A stretch of 64,000 bases of DNA from Eremophila alpestris peregrina (taxonomy: Eukaryota; Chordata; Aves; Passeriformes; Alaudidae): assembly GCA_009792885.1 (NCBI GenBank), contig WMCF01000029.1, forward strand, positions 2,745,324-2,809,323, read 5' to 3'. Made by a program: the position numbers and the translations under genes. The notes beneath the pieces were generated by a model that worked only from the letters and a program-made list of their open reading frames with translations, did no database searches and was not told the DNA's origin. Positions 25,796 through 38,600 of this stretch are shown one piece after another. The number at the start of each line of letters is the position of its first letter. Position 1 is the first letter of the stretch.

Positions 25796-28743
25796 GATGG
25801 GTGGAGGTTCCAGCCAGACCAGTCAGAGAGCTGCAAGCCTGTCCTGTGGCCACCACAGCCTGTGCCACCCAAGTCCCCACCAGGCAGGGCAGCAGGGCAG
25901 CAGCTGCTCTCACATAAATCTGTTGCATTTCACCATTTTAACATTTTGAATGCCTTTGCTTCTCAGCTCCATCACTACAGCCAGGGATGATCCTCAGTCA
26001 CCCAGTTTTCCTCCACAGAGAATTTCTGCTACTATGGGCAGAGCTGAGGAAAGAGGATCTACCACAAGCAGATTAAGTTGGGATTTCCCTCCCTTTCCAG
26101 CAGAGCCTGCTCTCCCTGAGCTGGCTGGTGATGCTGGCAGATGTGTCAGAGACTGCCACCCCTCCAGCATGGTCCCTGCAGCCCCTAATCCCTGTCCCTG
26201 ACAGCACACAAAGCCTCCATCAGCAGCCCCAGTGCTGGGTTAGCTGCATGCACAGACCACATTAACACTCACAGTCCCTATGTCAGTAGCTGCAGTGGAG
26301 TGTGATGCCTATAAACTATAAAAGACTGCCATACCTGGGCCCTCCTGAAGCTCACAACTGAAATCTCCCTCCATGAAATACTCCACAACTCGTTATCAAG
26401 ATGCAGGTTTGATTTGTGGAAAACTATTCTTTACTTATTCTCAGACAGCACTAAAATCCTGAAAGCTTTGGCTCTGAAGAAGTCTCCCTCTGGGAAACAT
26501 GACCTTTGGATAGGGCAGAACAAAGAACAAACTTTTTCAGTTTCCTCCATGTGCACAAGGCATCTGCCCTGCTGGACATCAAAGAAAGCCACCATGATAA
26601 TAGGAATCCTTACTTTGGCAGAAAATGGCATGTAGCATATAAACAACATGCAGACTAAGATGAGAGCTGGCCTGCTGGGGTTGTGTGTGCTGTCTGTGAC
26701 TCCTGTACGTGTGCTGGCTTAATTTTGATTTAGTGCCTCATTTGTGAGGATTTATTTAGAAAATTCCATAAAGCAATAAGTAACTAAATAGCTAAGGGAC
26801 CTGAGGATAATTGGACACAGAATGCCTCATTTACACTGCAGATTTGCATTCCCGCTGACTACTATATATATTGCTGCTAAACCATAGAGATTCAGCAACT
26901 TCTGATGATTTTAATTTGTCTGACAGTGCCTGCTTTGCTGGCCTCTGGGGCTCCCTGCAAGGCCTGTTTTCCCAGGCTCCCAGAGGGGTGGACTGAGCTG
27001 GCCTGAAAGAGGAGTGGCACATTTCCTGCAGGGCTTTGCTTATGGCTGCCATGTGTCAACTTTAAACCTGTAATAAGGGCATTTTTGGAAACACAATTGT
27101 CTGGGTGCTTTTGTCTAGGGCTGACTGTGCTGTGTCACAGAGGAGGCACGTGAGGAGGGAGAGGTTACATAAAACTCCTTTATGACAGTGATTCCATGGG
27201 GCATTAGGAATTGGCTAATTAGAAAGGAAGAATCTGCATGTACACACACATCTTGCTAATTGGTGATTATGGGAAAGAAAGGATCAAGGAAATACATGGC
27301 AGCTAAACAGGATTTTAACACAACACCCAAAGAGACAGAAAGACTCTTCCCTCAAGGCCCAATAAGCATAAAAGTGGCAGACATGGTTGATAAGAGCAGC
27401 CCTGCCCTGCTGTGCCCTTCCATGAACAGCATGGTTGAACTCATCTGAAGTTCAGGGCAGAGGATGGACCTCAGCCACCTCAGACCCCAGGAACAGCCAA
27501 CATCATGGCAAGAGCCCTCAAAAGTATGCTGATTTCTGTTTAAATTCCCACCAGAGGACAATGCCCCACTGCACAGATATGACTTCACATTCACATGGGA
27601 TAACTCCTGGGGAGAGTCAGGGATCCATCAAAAGCTCCAGAGAGCCACTGGCACTGTGAATTCCTGAGTGGACCATGCTGACACAGTAAAGACAAAGAGA
27701 AAATGGATTACATCTCTGCACAAATACCCCAGTCAGGGAGCTTCACTCAGATTTCTCTGAAAGTCTTCTGACTTCCATGGTGTTTATATACTGACTGTGG
27801 CTTTTTCCACGATGCTACCAAGTTCTCCCTGCCTCAGGCAGATTACTTTGAATTGGTGTACAATAAACTGTGTAAGATTGTCCTCCTTTTTCATTTTTTA
27901 ATCAAGAAGAACAACTAATCCTTAAAAAATAGTATTAGACCTTGAAAAAAGAATTGTTCCATGATACAAAAGAAGACTTTTTAGCATGCAGACCAGGTCC
28001 AATAGTCTGTAACTGTACACAAAACCTGAAGCACAGGTAAAAAAGACAAAGCTAACATGCCCAATAATTAAGCAACAGTAAAAATTTGCACAGATGAAAG
28101 CAGTAGAAACTTTTAAGTTGACATCCAAGACTAAGGAGCTGAAGTTCCACCCCCAGGCTGAGTGTGGAAGCATACAGGGCTCGTACAGCAATAACAAGAA
28201 TTGTCCCAAGAGAAGGTGCAGAGCCCTGGCTTTGCACCATTCACAACCCACTTGTGCAGAGCTGTGCTGCTCACAGTGTCAGCTGGGACTGGGAGCACAC
28301 TCACCCCAGGGGCCATCTGTTATCCTCTGCTCAACAACCCCTATTAACTCACTGTCACTGTATTACTTACTAATACATGGAGTTGGCTGTTCTTCCTGCA
28401 AAAGAAAGCTGCTTCATAAACATAAGGACTTATTTCAACCCTCAGCATTCAACACTTGCTTGCCTATTCCAGAGTCTTCATTTTTAAAATCTCCTCTTGT
28501 GATGCTGACTTCCAGGAAAAAACCAATTTATTCAATAGTTTGCTTCTGGTCTTGAAGAGCCCTGATGAATAAAAAGATCAAATTCGTGTTCCCTAAGCTA
28601 CTTGTCAAAGTGGAGGAGGAAAATTAAAAACCTTGCCATTCTGTGACAATGACTGGATAGAACTGCCTTCATTTTAGTGGCAGAGATTTACTCCTCACCT
28701 GCCTCTCCATACTGCTATTTGCTCATGGTATGTTTTTTTACAG

Positions 28744-29030
28744 ATTGGGACCCTTGCTCATGCAAGCTCTTGTGCACAAGTAGCACGCTTTATCTCAGGA
28801 GGATTCATTCAGAGATGTAAGTCTGCAGAAATCGGGGCTACAGCTGCATTTCTGAATGCTGCTGCAGTATTTTTTGACTCAGTGTCAACAAAACCCCCAG
28901 GTAGAGCAGCTCCCTGGCTGTTAACTGAACTGTGCATCTCCAGAGGACTGCAAATGATGCAATCATGGCATTTCCATTACCTTCCAGCAGCACTTATAAC
29001 TGGAATGGCACTGGCAAAGCTAGATTTAAG
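28744..29030 (+). CDS. Best internal exon candidate (95 codons + 2 nt), product unknown
   Basis: The segment starts after 'gttttttta cag' and ends at 'ttaag|gtaagt', a full-consensus donor. The frame that begins ATT GGG ACC is open across all 287 bases, while the other two plus frames close within about 13 and 25 codons. The translation begins IGTLAHASSCAQVARFISGG and ends ALITGMALAKLDLR. It is rich in Ala, Ser and Leu and has no motif I recognise. Only four acidic residues in 95 is low for a real protein and argues for chance. It would start in phase 0 and end with two bases of a codon, which the candidate at 45780 completes to Arg. Splice signals and open frame are seen; exon status is inference. 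Confidence 0.35.
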
Positions 29031-29443
29031 GTAAGTCATGGTTCCCTTTAAAAAACAAAACAAAGACAAATAAACAATTTGAGACAAAATAATCATCTGA
29101 GCTGACTTTGCACTATTTAACATGCTTTCAAAACCATTTTGTGTATTTAGAAAATACTGAGGGTTCTGTGCTCTGTGGTGTTTCCAGCGGACACAGCTCT
29201 TCCTGTGGTATTAGACCTGGCACTGCCACAAGAACTTTGCCCCTGATTGTCTCAATGAAAATACCACAAAAAGGAACACTTTCCACCACTGACTGAAAGC
29301 ATCTAAAATATACATCTGTACAGGGATACATTTATATAATCAGGCATGAAGTGAAAGAAGAGAAAAATCCAGGAAATAGATGAAAATGCAATGAACAATT
29401 TTACTAAAAATCAAGTGAAAAGACAACAAGGATTTGCGGAAGG

Positions 29444-29467
29444 ATTTTTGTTTGTTTGTTTGTTTTT
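29444..29467 (+). repeat. (TTTG)n microsatellite
   Basis: About four TTTG units flanked by T-runs; the same motif as at 2999-3019. Confidence 0.9.
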
Positions 29468-30497
29468 GGGAGATTCCAGTCAGGCTCAAAAGCTTTGCTC
29501 ATTTTTAAATGGTGGATCTGAGCCAGAGCCTTTCCCTGGCTCTGACTCAACTCTGCTCTATAGCTTTGATTCACTGAAATCTCAGCTGCAGCTGGGGGAA
29601 GGGAGACAAGTTGGTGCTGCTCCTGCCAGGGGCAAGCAGGAATTGGAGGCAGCAACTCACCCACCACTGTCCCTCTCCTTCCAGCAGAGTGTGGGGTCCC
29701 TTGCTCCTGAACCTAGTCCCTTCCAGGCAGAGCTGCTGGATCATCCAGCCTCACCAGGTGTGTGTGAAAGCAGATTCAAAGGGAATCAACCCAATTATAC
29801 ACAGATTACATCGGGTTCAAAGAGGTTCCAGCAATGTCCCACCCCCTGGGAGCTGGTGGGGACACCCTGCAGCCACAAGACAGGTACCTGCCATCCACTG
29901 GCAGGGAGCAGGGTACTTGCACATGTGTCCAGACTGGAGCTGGACTTTTTCTGCCAAGTGCAAAACAGAGTTTGGCAGCACCAGGTTCCCAGCACAGCCT
30001 GCCAAAATGCCCCAACCCTCCCCAGGAGGGGCCAGCTCCAGGGATGAGAGTTTCTTCACCTCATGTGTTCAGGTATTTGGCTGTGCCCTCTCCACCCAGG
30101 CCCCCAGCACAACCCCAGGAGGGTTGTGGATAACCAGCAGAGCTCACCTGAGCCCTGCTCTGAGCCCACTGGTACACATCAATGAGCCTGGAGAGGACAG
30201 TGACTGTGCAGCACAGCCAGATACAAACTGATGATACAGAGTCTACAGCTTTCATTCAACCGTTTAGTTATCCAAGTCACACACTTCCCTCTGTGAGCTC
30301 AAAAAAATGCTTTATAGAGAAAGAAGACTGTAAAGGGAAGCAAATCAGGCTCACACAGACACGAAGGGTCTGGGGCACGTGGCAGGGAGGCAGGGAGAGA
30401 CACAGCTAATTGCAAATTGCTGCCATTGCCATATTAGTCATGCAACATAAATGCTGTCAAGTAACAAGCTTTATGGGAACAGACTCTGATTTCTCTA

Positions 30498-30520
30498 ACA
30501 ATGCCAGAAAGTGGCATTGT
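30498..30520. repeat. 9-bp inverted repeat carrying paired SOX-like words
   Basis: The arms acaatgcca (30498-30506) and tggcattgt (30512-30520) are exact reverse complements around the 5-base spacer 'gaaag'. Each arm holds the SOX-type core ACAAT. The distance between the two cores is 11 bases, longer than the 3-5 bases usual for SOX9-type dimer sites. The repeat is seen; a role in protein binding is inference. Confidence 0.6.
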
Positions 30521-32569
30521 GGCTAAAGGCTGTAAATAAAGCATTGTCAGGGTTGACAGAAATTTGCCAAGATCTGTTGACTAGCAGGGGAAATGGGCTG
30601 TATTTAAGGCTCTTTCTGCAAGCATGGCTGACTGCTGCTGGGGATGCCATGGAGGGGAAAAGGCAGAAGGCGAAGAGAGACAGCTCAGTGGCCAAAGCAC
30701 ACACATAGCCTCAGACTGATTCTGCATGCAGAAGCCCAGGAGAACTCTTTCTCCAGGAAAAGTAACCAAAATCTAACACTGCTTGGCCAAATACTTTCCT
30801 CCTTTTGGTGCAAACAGAATCCACAGCATTTACCCACTTTTTTCTCTTCATTAACCAAAACTCTTCCCTTATGCCCCAGTGCTGCATCAAAATGGTAAAG
30901 GTACAGCTGTGAGCATTAGGCATGTCTTGCTTCCTTCAAAAGAAATAATTTAGGGATTTTTTTCAGATTTGTTTCTGACTGCATAAACAGTTCAGCTTGC
31001 TCCATTTTGCTGTACTCTGCACTAATTAGTATCATGACTCCAAAATGCCAATTTACAGCTTCTCACTCAGGAAGTCTTGAAGAAGATAGGAGTCAGATAT
31101 TTTGCTTTCTGGCATTTATCCTCATCCAAAATGAATCTATTCTTAACACAGAGCCATGTGGTAATGGCAAAGAAATACAGAACCTTTCACCCCAAGTGGG
31201 TGATTTCATCAGAATTGGTATCTCTGAACCTACAGCAAACTCGTTTTTGTGCTGCTGTGAGATTCCTGGCTGCGGGACCTTTCCCAGACTCCCCAGCTAG
31301 GCTCCCTTCTGTAGTTTTAAGACAGCAGTACCCAGCCATCCCAGTCCAGCAGATGAAGAAGTTCCAGAAGCGTCTGTATAAAACACCAACCAGTAAAAAT
31401 AGATTCTAGCAAACAGAAAATGCAACATTGAGATTAGAGAGTTGCAAAATGGTGAGAGAGACCACTCCAAAGGGGTAGCTAAGCAACAACTGCTTTGTTT
31501 TGTTTTGTAATCTATACGAGGAACAAAAATACCACCAGCTCAGAAAAAATTTTCTCTGTTCTGAAGAAGAGCTGGGGCAATGTCAACCAGTCCAGCTGCC
31601 TGCAGTGCATGAAAAAGTGTCCTCTGTTTTAAACCTGCCATCTCAGAGCTGCTATTGGCAACCTTGCATCTGACTGTTCAATGTGTCAGATAATGATGGG
31701 GTGGCTTTACTGAAGTTTGTATGATGATTTTTTTTTTTAAATGTTGTATTAAAGTCAGGTGTGCTATTCTTGAAAAACCTGATAGTAAGCCTGATAGCTT
31801 AGACTGCATTTACCAACAGAAAAAAAGCCTCCCTTAGAAGGGACATGCTTTGAGGGGATTAATTAACCTAAGGAGCAGTACCTTAAAACCCTATTAAACA
31901 AGGAAGTTCCAAACATCCATCAAAGGAAACACTATCCTTTCCAAAGTCAAACGTACTCTTAAGTTCAGCAAAAGCCAAAATAAGTGAGTACCCAGCTAAA
32001 TTCTGCTGGATGAACTCTCAAACTCAGGCTGAGATAGGGTGAGACACCATGTACAACAAAGAAATGGAAAGTGCTGTGTAGTTGTTTCAGACAGTGCTGA
32101 AAACTTCCACCATTTCAAAGGACAGGCTCTTCCCCACCAGTCAGCAAGTCCAAGATAAGGCACTGGCATCAGTGCAACACTCCATTCCTTAAATCTTGGG
32201 AATGGCCACTTGACAGCAAGGAGCCACAGCACATCTGCTGCCATGCAGCAGGAAGTTCTCTAACAGAGGAGAAAACACTGAAAAAAAGGTAACAAAAGAA
32301 GATGTGTTTAGCCTACTAAACTGAAATTCGTAGATCTTCGATGAACTACACAGTTCATATCAAGGTAGCTTCCTAATGAAATCATGACAAGGCTGAGATT
32401 TCCTTAGTGAACAAATGCAGGGATAATCTTTACGGGTGTTTAAGCACATAGGGAGATGACTCATAATTTCTTAAAGCATCCAAGAGAATTCATAAGATGA
32501 GTATTGCTGAAAATCCTAGTTGGTGCTCACATGCATTTCAGGAACCTGTCAAAGCTTGTCCTCTATGAA

Positions 32570-32623
32570 AAATCATGGAATGGTTTAGGTTTGAAGGGAC
32601 CTTAAAGACCATGTGGTTCCAAC
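32570..32623 (-). mobile_element. CR1 LINE 3'-end fragment
   Basis: The plus strand reads 'aatcatggaatggtttaggt', 'gaagggaccttaaagacc' and 'ggttccaac', which is the reverse complement of the avian CR1 3' end. The element therefore lies on the minus strand, with its 3' terminus at the left. Only about 55 bases match, so it is a severely truncated, diverged copy with no coding capacity. Homology ends abruptly at 'aacg'. It is the only interspersed repeat I can name in the window and the main evidence for a bird genome. Confidence 0.85.
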
Positions 32624-35600
32624 GTTTGCTTTCAGGCATTTACTAAAATCTTTTTTACTGCTGGATTATTTTGAATATTGTGATGTGATATAAGGTTATC
32701 TGAAAACTGAATGAGCTTCTCTCACTTTTTCTGCCTTTTACATGGGTGTAACTGTATCAGAACTGACTGAAGAACTCACCTCAACATTTCTAGGCAGTAT
32801 TCTCCCTTTGCCATAGGAGCAGAAAAATACAATCACCTATTGTTTTAACATTCAGAAACATATTTTGTCCAAATCACAGAGTTGCCCAATCCCTGCTAAG
32901 TCCTGTGGCGCCCATAACATGCTTCCTGACACACCAGGACAGGCAGAGAATGTGCTCTAGGGTCAGGGGGGAAATCTCTCTGAGGAGGAAGATTCTGAAC
33001 AATCAGCATCTGAGGAGAGCCCCTGGGGGAGGCTGCACAGCCCTCTCCACACTCAAGCCCCTGGCAGTAACATACAGTGTGTAGTTTGGCTGAAGGAGGA
33101 TAGAAACTTCTCCTCTTTCCAAGGCCCAGGTCTGTTCCTTACTGAAGTTGGTGATCACTCTGATTGGCACTGTATCCTAAGTAATTCATACCCCAAATAT
33201 TTATAAGCGTGTCTTTAAGGAGCCAGAATCTACGTTTGAGCACCTTAAGAGGTCTTGCCACAATTGTTATTTTCCAGTGAAGACAAACTTCTGCCTCCAT
33301 GGCAATGCAGACCATCAAGTCACTGCTGTTGCTAATGTTGGTTAAATTGAACATAGTGGAAGAAGACAACAAAATAAAATTACAATTTCATGTGGTGGGC
33401 CCAAACAAGCAGCCATTGGGGCTATGCCCTTCTCACTCCAACAGATGGAGACAGAGACCTGTGGGTTTAAGCACCATGCCTAAATCTCAAAATCTACAAA
33501 TTTAGATATCACCCTAATTTATCCATGCACTCTCCCAAACGCTTTGATTCTCATGGAATTTCCACCAAAGAAACAACAATAATAAGAAAAAAAAAACCAG
33601 TTTACAGAAATATGTTTAGAACTAAAATGGAGGCATAAACTAAAAAAGGAAAAATAATATCTTTCTTTTCCTCTCCTATACTTCAGTACACCCAGCCATA
33701 GTCCAAAAAGCAGTGTTAGGATGAGAAGTACTACCTGTGCTTAAATTGTGTTTAGCTAACTTAACCAAAAATACTCACCAGTTCTGGGAAACAGTCTCAT
33801 AGTTGGAGGAAAAAACACAAGTCAAACATTTTCCCTGTTCATTGTACTTTAAAGCTCTTTGTGCTTCATAGCTGCTGTTTAAGCAGCTGAAGCCAGTGTG
33901 GGCTCTGAGGTGCTCAGTGCTTCAGGAGAGCACGTCACACACCCCCACAATATTCTGGGTTCCCAAAAATAACCTTGGGAAGTTGTGTCTTTGCCTTTCA
34001 GCCAGCCATGGAAATGCTGCAGGAGGCCCTGCTGACAGTGCCTTCTGATGGACTCCAAGGAGCCTGTCTTCCTCAGCAATGCAGAATTCAGAAGAAACTC
34101 TTAGTCTGGGCTATGTCAGGTTACTGAACTCAAGATACCTTTCAAAATATACTTATCTGATGTGTTTTTTTTCATATAGCTCCCTCTGCTTTTTCTGGGA
34201 ATAGTAGTGAATGTCCTGCCATTTGAACCATGACATCTCCCTCCTTTCTAAAGTCATCTGTGTAAGCATTTTCTGAGATGTTACAACTGCCTGTTATTGC
34301 AACACGCACTTCCCCCTCCCCCAGTATTCTCTATTGCTTCCAGGTTGTGACATTCACCAGCAGTTTGAGCCCTTTCCTCCCTCCAAGCTCAAGTGTTGCA
34401 CCTTCAGGAAACATCCACGAGCTGGTTTCTGTTCTTGGTTTTAATGAAACAATCGACAACACTGCCAAGTTCCCAGGCTGACCATTTGCAAATCAATCTG
34501 GGACTATCCATGCCATGTACTTCTGACCTGACAACAACCCATACCATGCAGAAGCAAACAACAGAGACAGTTCTGCTTTGATACATGCATTACTCTACTT
34601 TCTGAACATTTGCTGGATTTCATCTAAAAATTGCAGTGTTGATCAACACAGAAAAACTTGTTTTGACTATTTAAGGCAGGAGGACTCAGCTTAAAAATTT
34701 TTGCCTTGAAGCTAGAAGCAAAACTTACAGTTGTTTACCATATCAGTTTTGCAAACAATTTGCAAAACTAGACAATAAATTCACTCTCTACATACATCCT
34801 GTGTTTCTCCTTTCCAGCAGCTCCAAGCTGTGCACTTTCCTTACTGCTAAACTCTTTGCTACTCATTCACCATCTTGACAGTTCAGCTTTACTCCTCCAG
34901 CTTCCCAATCTTTAGACTTTTCACTCCACCCTAAATCAAGCAGCTAAACTCTCTGAATTTCTCCTGTAAGCTAAAGAAGCCTCTTCCTCACTGACAGTAC
35001 TGTAGATGTTTTTCACACCATCTCCATCTTTGCTCCCCTCCTGCTTCTCCCATACCATTGTCCCCACTATTTTTTTCTCAGCTTTCTACCTTTCCCTCCA
35101 GAGTACCTTTTCACTTCTCTTCAGCCAGTTTTATGCAAAATCTTTTTTTCTTTTTGCTCTTTACTCATTAACCACCAATATTCAGATTGTCCCCTAAAGT
35201 ATTTCTTGATGGCTTGATTTTGCCTCTCCCTACATTAACTTCTAACGGCTTCAACACAAGAATCCCATCCTGAGCATAATTTCAGCATTTCTTCACAGGG
35301 AAGAAAAGGTTGGAACAAATAACCACAGTGCTGTAGGAGTTTCTCAAATATAAATGTATTGAATCTAACAGTTTTACATTAGAACACAGAAGCAGCTCAA
35401 AATTAAAAATAGAAGCTACTCTATAAAGGCAATCACTGATGAAGTTACACAGTTACAGGAAGAAATTGTGTGTGTGGGAGATTTTATTTAACTATAAGCA
35501 AATCAGAGATGCACATCTCATGTATTTATTAGTTACCATGACTGTACTTTTTTTGCTCAGATGGAAATGGCACAGCTCTGGATGAACCTACAAGACAGCT

Positions 35601-38600
35601 CCCCTTTTCCCAAAGTGTTGTCACCCTTGAAAAAGTGATCATTTCACAGGGGAAAGAAAGAATATACTTTAATAGCTTCAGTGTAAAAGTAGTTCCTTAT
35701 TTTTCATTTCTAACACTAAAGTGTTTTTTTTTTTTTCATCTGGCAGTGTTAACTAATTTGATGCTCTTTCCTATGCAGTGACCACAGAATGCCAAAACAA
35801 TGGAAAATGACTTGAGCAAGATTCATCAGTCACAAAGAATGATACTTACTCTGGAAGTTCTCTATTGTCTTTCTTCAGCAACCAGACTATGATTTCATTT
35901 GTAAGTCTTCCTTTTTTCTGAAGGCACAGTTGAAAACTGAAGCTGAAGAAGCAAATAAAGGCAAGCTCTGTGCTTCACTAGGGACACTTCCAGCTGGTCT
36001 AAATCTGCACTTGTTTTAGCACTGTCATGGAGTGATGACAGTTCACCAAGGAAGGCCTACAAAGATGTAGATGGCCTTTTTGTTTTGCACTTTATTTCAT
36101 TCCAGAGGTAGTGCTGATTTTGGCAAGACATCCAAAGCATTGTTGTCCCCTTTTAAAACTCTTGTAAACTGTTGAAAAGACAGGTCCAACAGGAAAACAG
36201 TCAAAGCTGAGACTAAAACCATATGACCAACTTCCTGCCAGCCAGAACCAACAAAGATGATGCACAGCAAGGTAAAATGTGCAAGGTAATAAGCATGATA
36301 CAGCTGTCTGGGGAACTTGCTGCAGTGCATGGATAGGATGTTATGTGGCATCTTCAAACAGCCCTCTAAGAGAATGAATCATAATTGCTTCCATGCAATC
36401 ATTCACGTAGAGACTGCATCAGTATTAAGCTTCTACAAATCCACTGAGTATATCCAGAAAGCAACTCGGGCAGTATTTGAGTAAGGCTATGAAATGAGGG
36501 ATCAGTAAGTACTACCAAGCTGTCACACATGCACAATAAAGACTCTGAAAATAAACTCAGAGACAACTTTCTAAAAAGATAACAATGATCAAAATCAGCA
36601 CTTCCTCATTTACTCAAGTCAAAGATAAATGGGTATCAAATTGTATACACTGGGAACACAGATGTACAAATTTGCCTTCTCTTCTAGTCATAAAACACCA
36701 CACTGTGCACAGGAGAGAATAGATGGAAACAGCCTCACACGTGTCCAGAGGTCGCATGCTGAAAAATGAAAAAGGAACCTCCACCCCTTCACTGCTCACT
36801 CGACAGACTGTCAGCCCCTGGCTTTGGGACAAGCTTTACAGAGACAGCAAACACAGAGCCAACCTGCCACCCGTGCTGGAGCACATCCTGTCTGCCAGCC
36901 AGGAACATGGGCACTGCTAACATCCCACCACAGGCTCCAAGCACCAGGAGCAGGAGGGCAGCCAGGCCCTGGGCAGAACCTGACTTATGGAAGCTGCCCC
37001 TTTGGCTTCCAAAGTGCTGACTGTCACAAAAAGATGTCCCACAGACACCAGGAGTCCAGCACAGACCTCAGGGCCATCTGTGACACACAGCCCATGGCAA
37101 CCACTAAGCAAGCATGAAGTGGAGCATGTTTGATTTTTGTGGTAAGAAAAGTGAGCCCAAAAAAAGTAAGAAGAATTGACAGGCAGTTGAGGAAGGCAGG
37201 GTTCAAGTTCCTGATCTACCACAGAGTTTTTGTGTCACGCTGATGGAGTTGTTTATTCCCTGCACGCCTGAGCAATCGCTCCGTGGGTGGTGCAGAGGAG
37301 AAATACATTAAAAACCTGGAGGTATCTGGATACAGGAGTACCCAAGAGCTCTAGGACTGGCACATTTATACATACAGAGAACATTCAGAGACAGTAACTC
37401 AGAAAGGATAAATGCACTAATGGCAAATGTTGAAGAAAGCATAAACAGAGGAAGCTAGGAGGGGACACAAGAACAGTGATGACTTCCCTCAGCTAATTAC
37501 ATGGTCCTACAACTCCAGAAAAGCTCTCTTCTTACACATCTACCTTTGGGGGTTTTTGTGAGGGATTACAGCTGCCCATAAGACCTATGAGCAGAAACAC
37601 ACCTGTGTGCTGTCTGACCTAGCACGACTGGAAGTGGCTGCAGAGTCAGTCATGGTCACTGTGCAGCTGCAGCCAGCTTTGTGCAGACAGTCAGATGCCA
37701 TTGCAAAGCCAGAGAGCACGAGCTTAACTCTCTTCCTAGTGGAAACATGGGCTGGCTCCTATTGCCTCTGCCCAGCAGCTAACAGGAAATCCTCATTAAT
37801 CACAGAGAATACAACTCGCACCCAAGAGCTCACCAGCATTTCTTGGGACATGTCAGCTGAAAAAGCAAGATGAATATGTTTTACAAATACATACCAAGGG
37901 TTTTAAATTTTGACCACTTTTCTCTTAAGTGAACAAAACGTTTAGTAACTACTTTTTAAATGTGAGAGAGATTTTGAGTTCAAATATTGTTATTTGCCAT
38001 ACCAGAAGCAAACCATAAACAACTTGTTTAAGAATTAAATTCTAATTGAGAAAGGGAACATTTGCTTTCCAAACTGCACTTCTTTTCATCCCTCATTGAT
38101 AGGGCAGTTTTAAAGAAAAATCACCACAGAGAGAAATAGTGCATGACTATTTTTTTGAACCACAAAAAACAGTTATAGGTTTTTCTGTGAAAATGTATAT
38201 CATGGTGCTAAAGGGGGGGATATTTTCCCAGCATCTTCATCTTTGTTTTTAAGCCAAAGGAACATGATGTTAAATTCTGCGCAAATATAGCACAAACCAC
38301 AGTCCTTTGTGCATGTTCTTGAACTGTTTCAAGGAGCCCTAGAGATATCACACATTATCCCATGATTCAAACCTTTAACCTTGAGGGAAAATACACAAAG
38401 CAGCTTCAGATTTTTTCCAACTCAATACAGCATTGAAAGTACTGCAGCAGCTATTTGATAAACACAATGGAAGGACTTTTAAAGTGAATACATCTCGTTT
38501 GCCATGTTTATAGTAAATGTCTCGGTAAAGACTGTTTCAAAATGCAAAACATAATTAACTACTCCAATATTTTTACTGTACTGATTTGTCTGCTTTAAGA

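Larger units (their letters stand above)
23760..28743. other. Noncoding stretch with regulatory-looking AT-rich blocks
   Basis: Contents: a CCGG cluster (24261-24278); an AT-rich block at 24525-24720 with SOX-like ATTGTT words and TAATGAG and TAATTA homeodomain words; a pyrimidine-rich tract at about 25610-25795; and AT-rich unique blocks at 26690-26920 and 27160-27270 containing 'ggctaattag' and 'tgctaattggtgattat'. GC-richer parts (25390-25600, 26060-26230) open several frames at once. No gene or repeat family is recognised. Confidence 0.55.
29031..32569. other. Noncoding stretch (possible intron)
   Basis: Two overlapping long plus-strand frames (29391-30047 with 218 codons and 29611-30231 with 206 codons) occupy a GC-rich, stop-poor patch. 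A third plus frame and several minus frames are open there too, so coding is unlikely. A (TTTG)n tract lies at 29444-29467. At 30400-30560 there is an AT-leaning unique block with TAATTGCAAATT, a CArG-like CCATATTAGT (30429-30438) and the inverted repeat described separately. Confidence 0.55.

Noticed and set aside
29391..30231. Longest open frames in the window (218 and 206 codons, overlapping)
   Set aside because: At least three plus frames and several minus frames are open at once in a GC-rich patch, composition is not protein-like, and no splice pair bounds either frame.
27147..30381. CACGTG E-boxes at 27147-27152 and 30376-30381
   Set aside because: Single six-base matches are expected by chance in 64 kb.
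35720..35900. T-run acceptor, second acceptor 'ctatgcag' and donor 'gtaagtc'
   Set aside because: All three frames between the acceptor and the donor contain stops; it could only be a noncoding exon, for which there is no further evidence.
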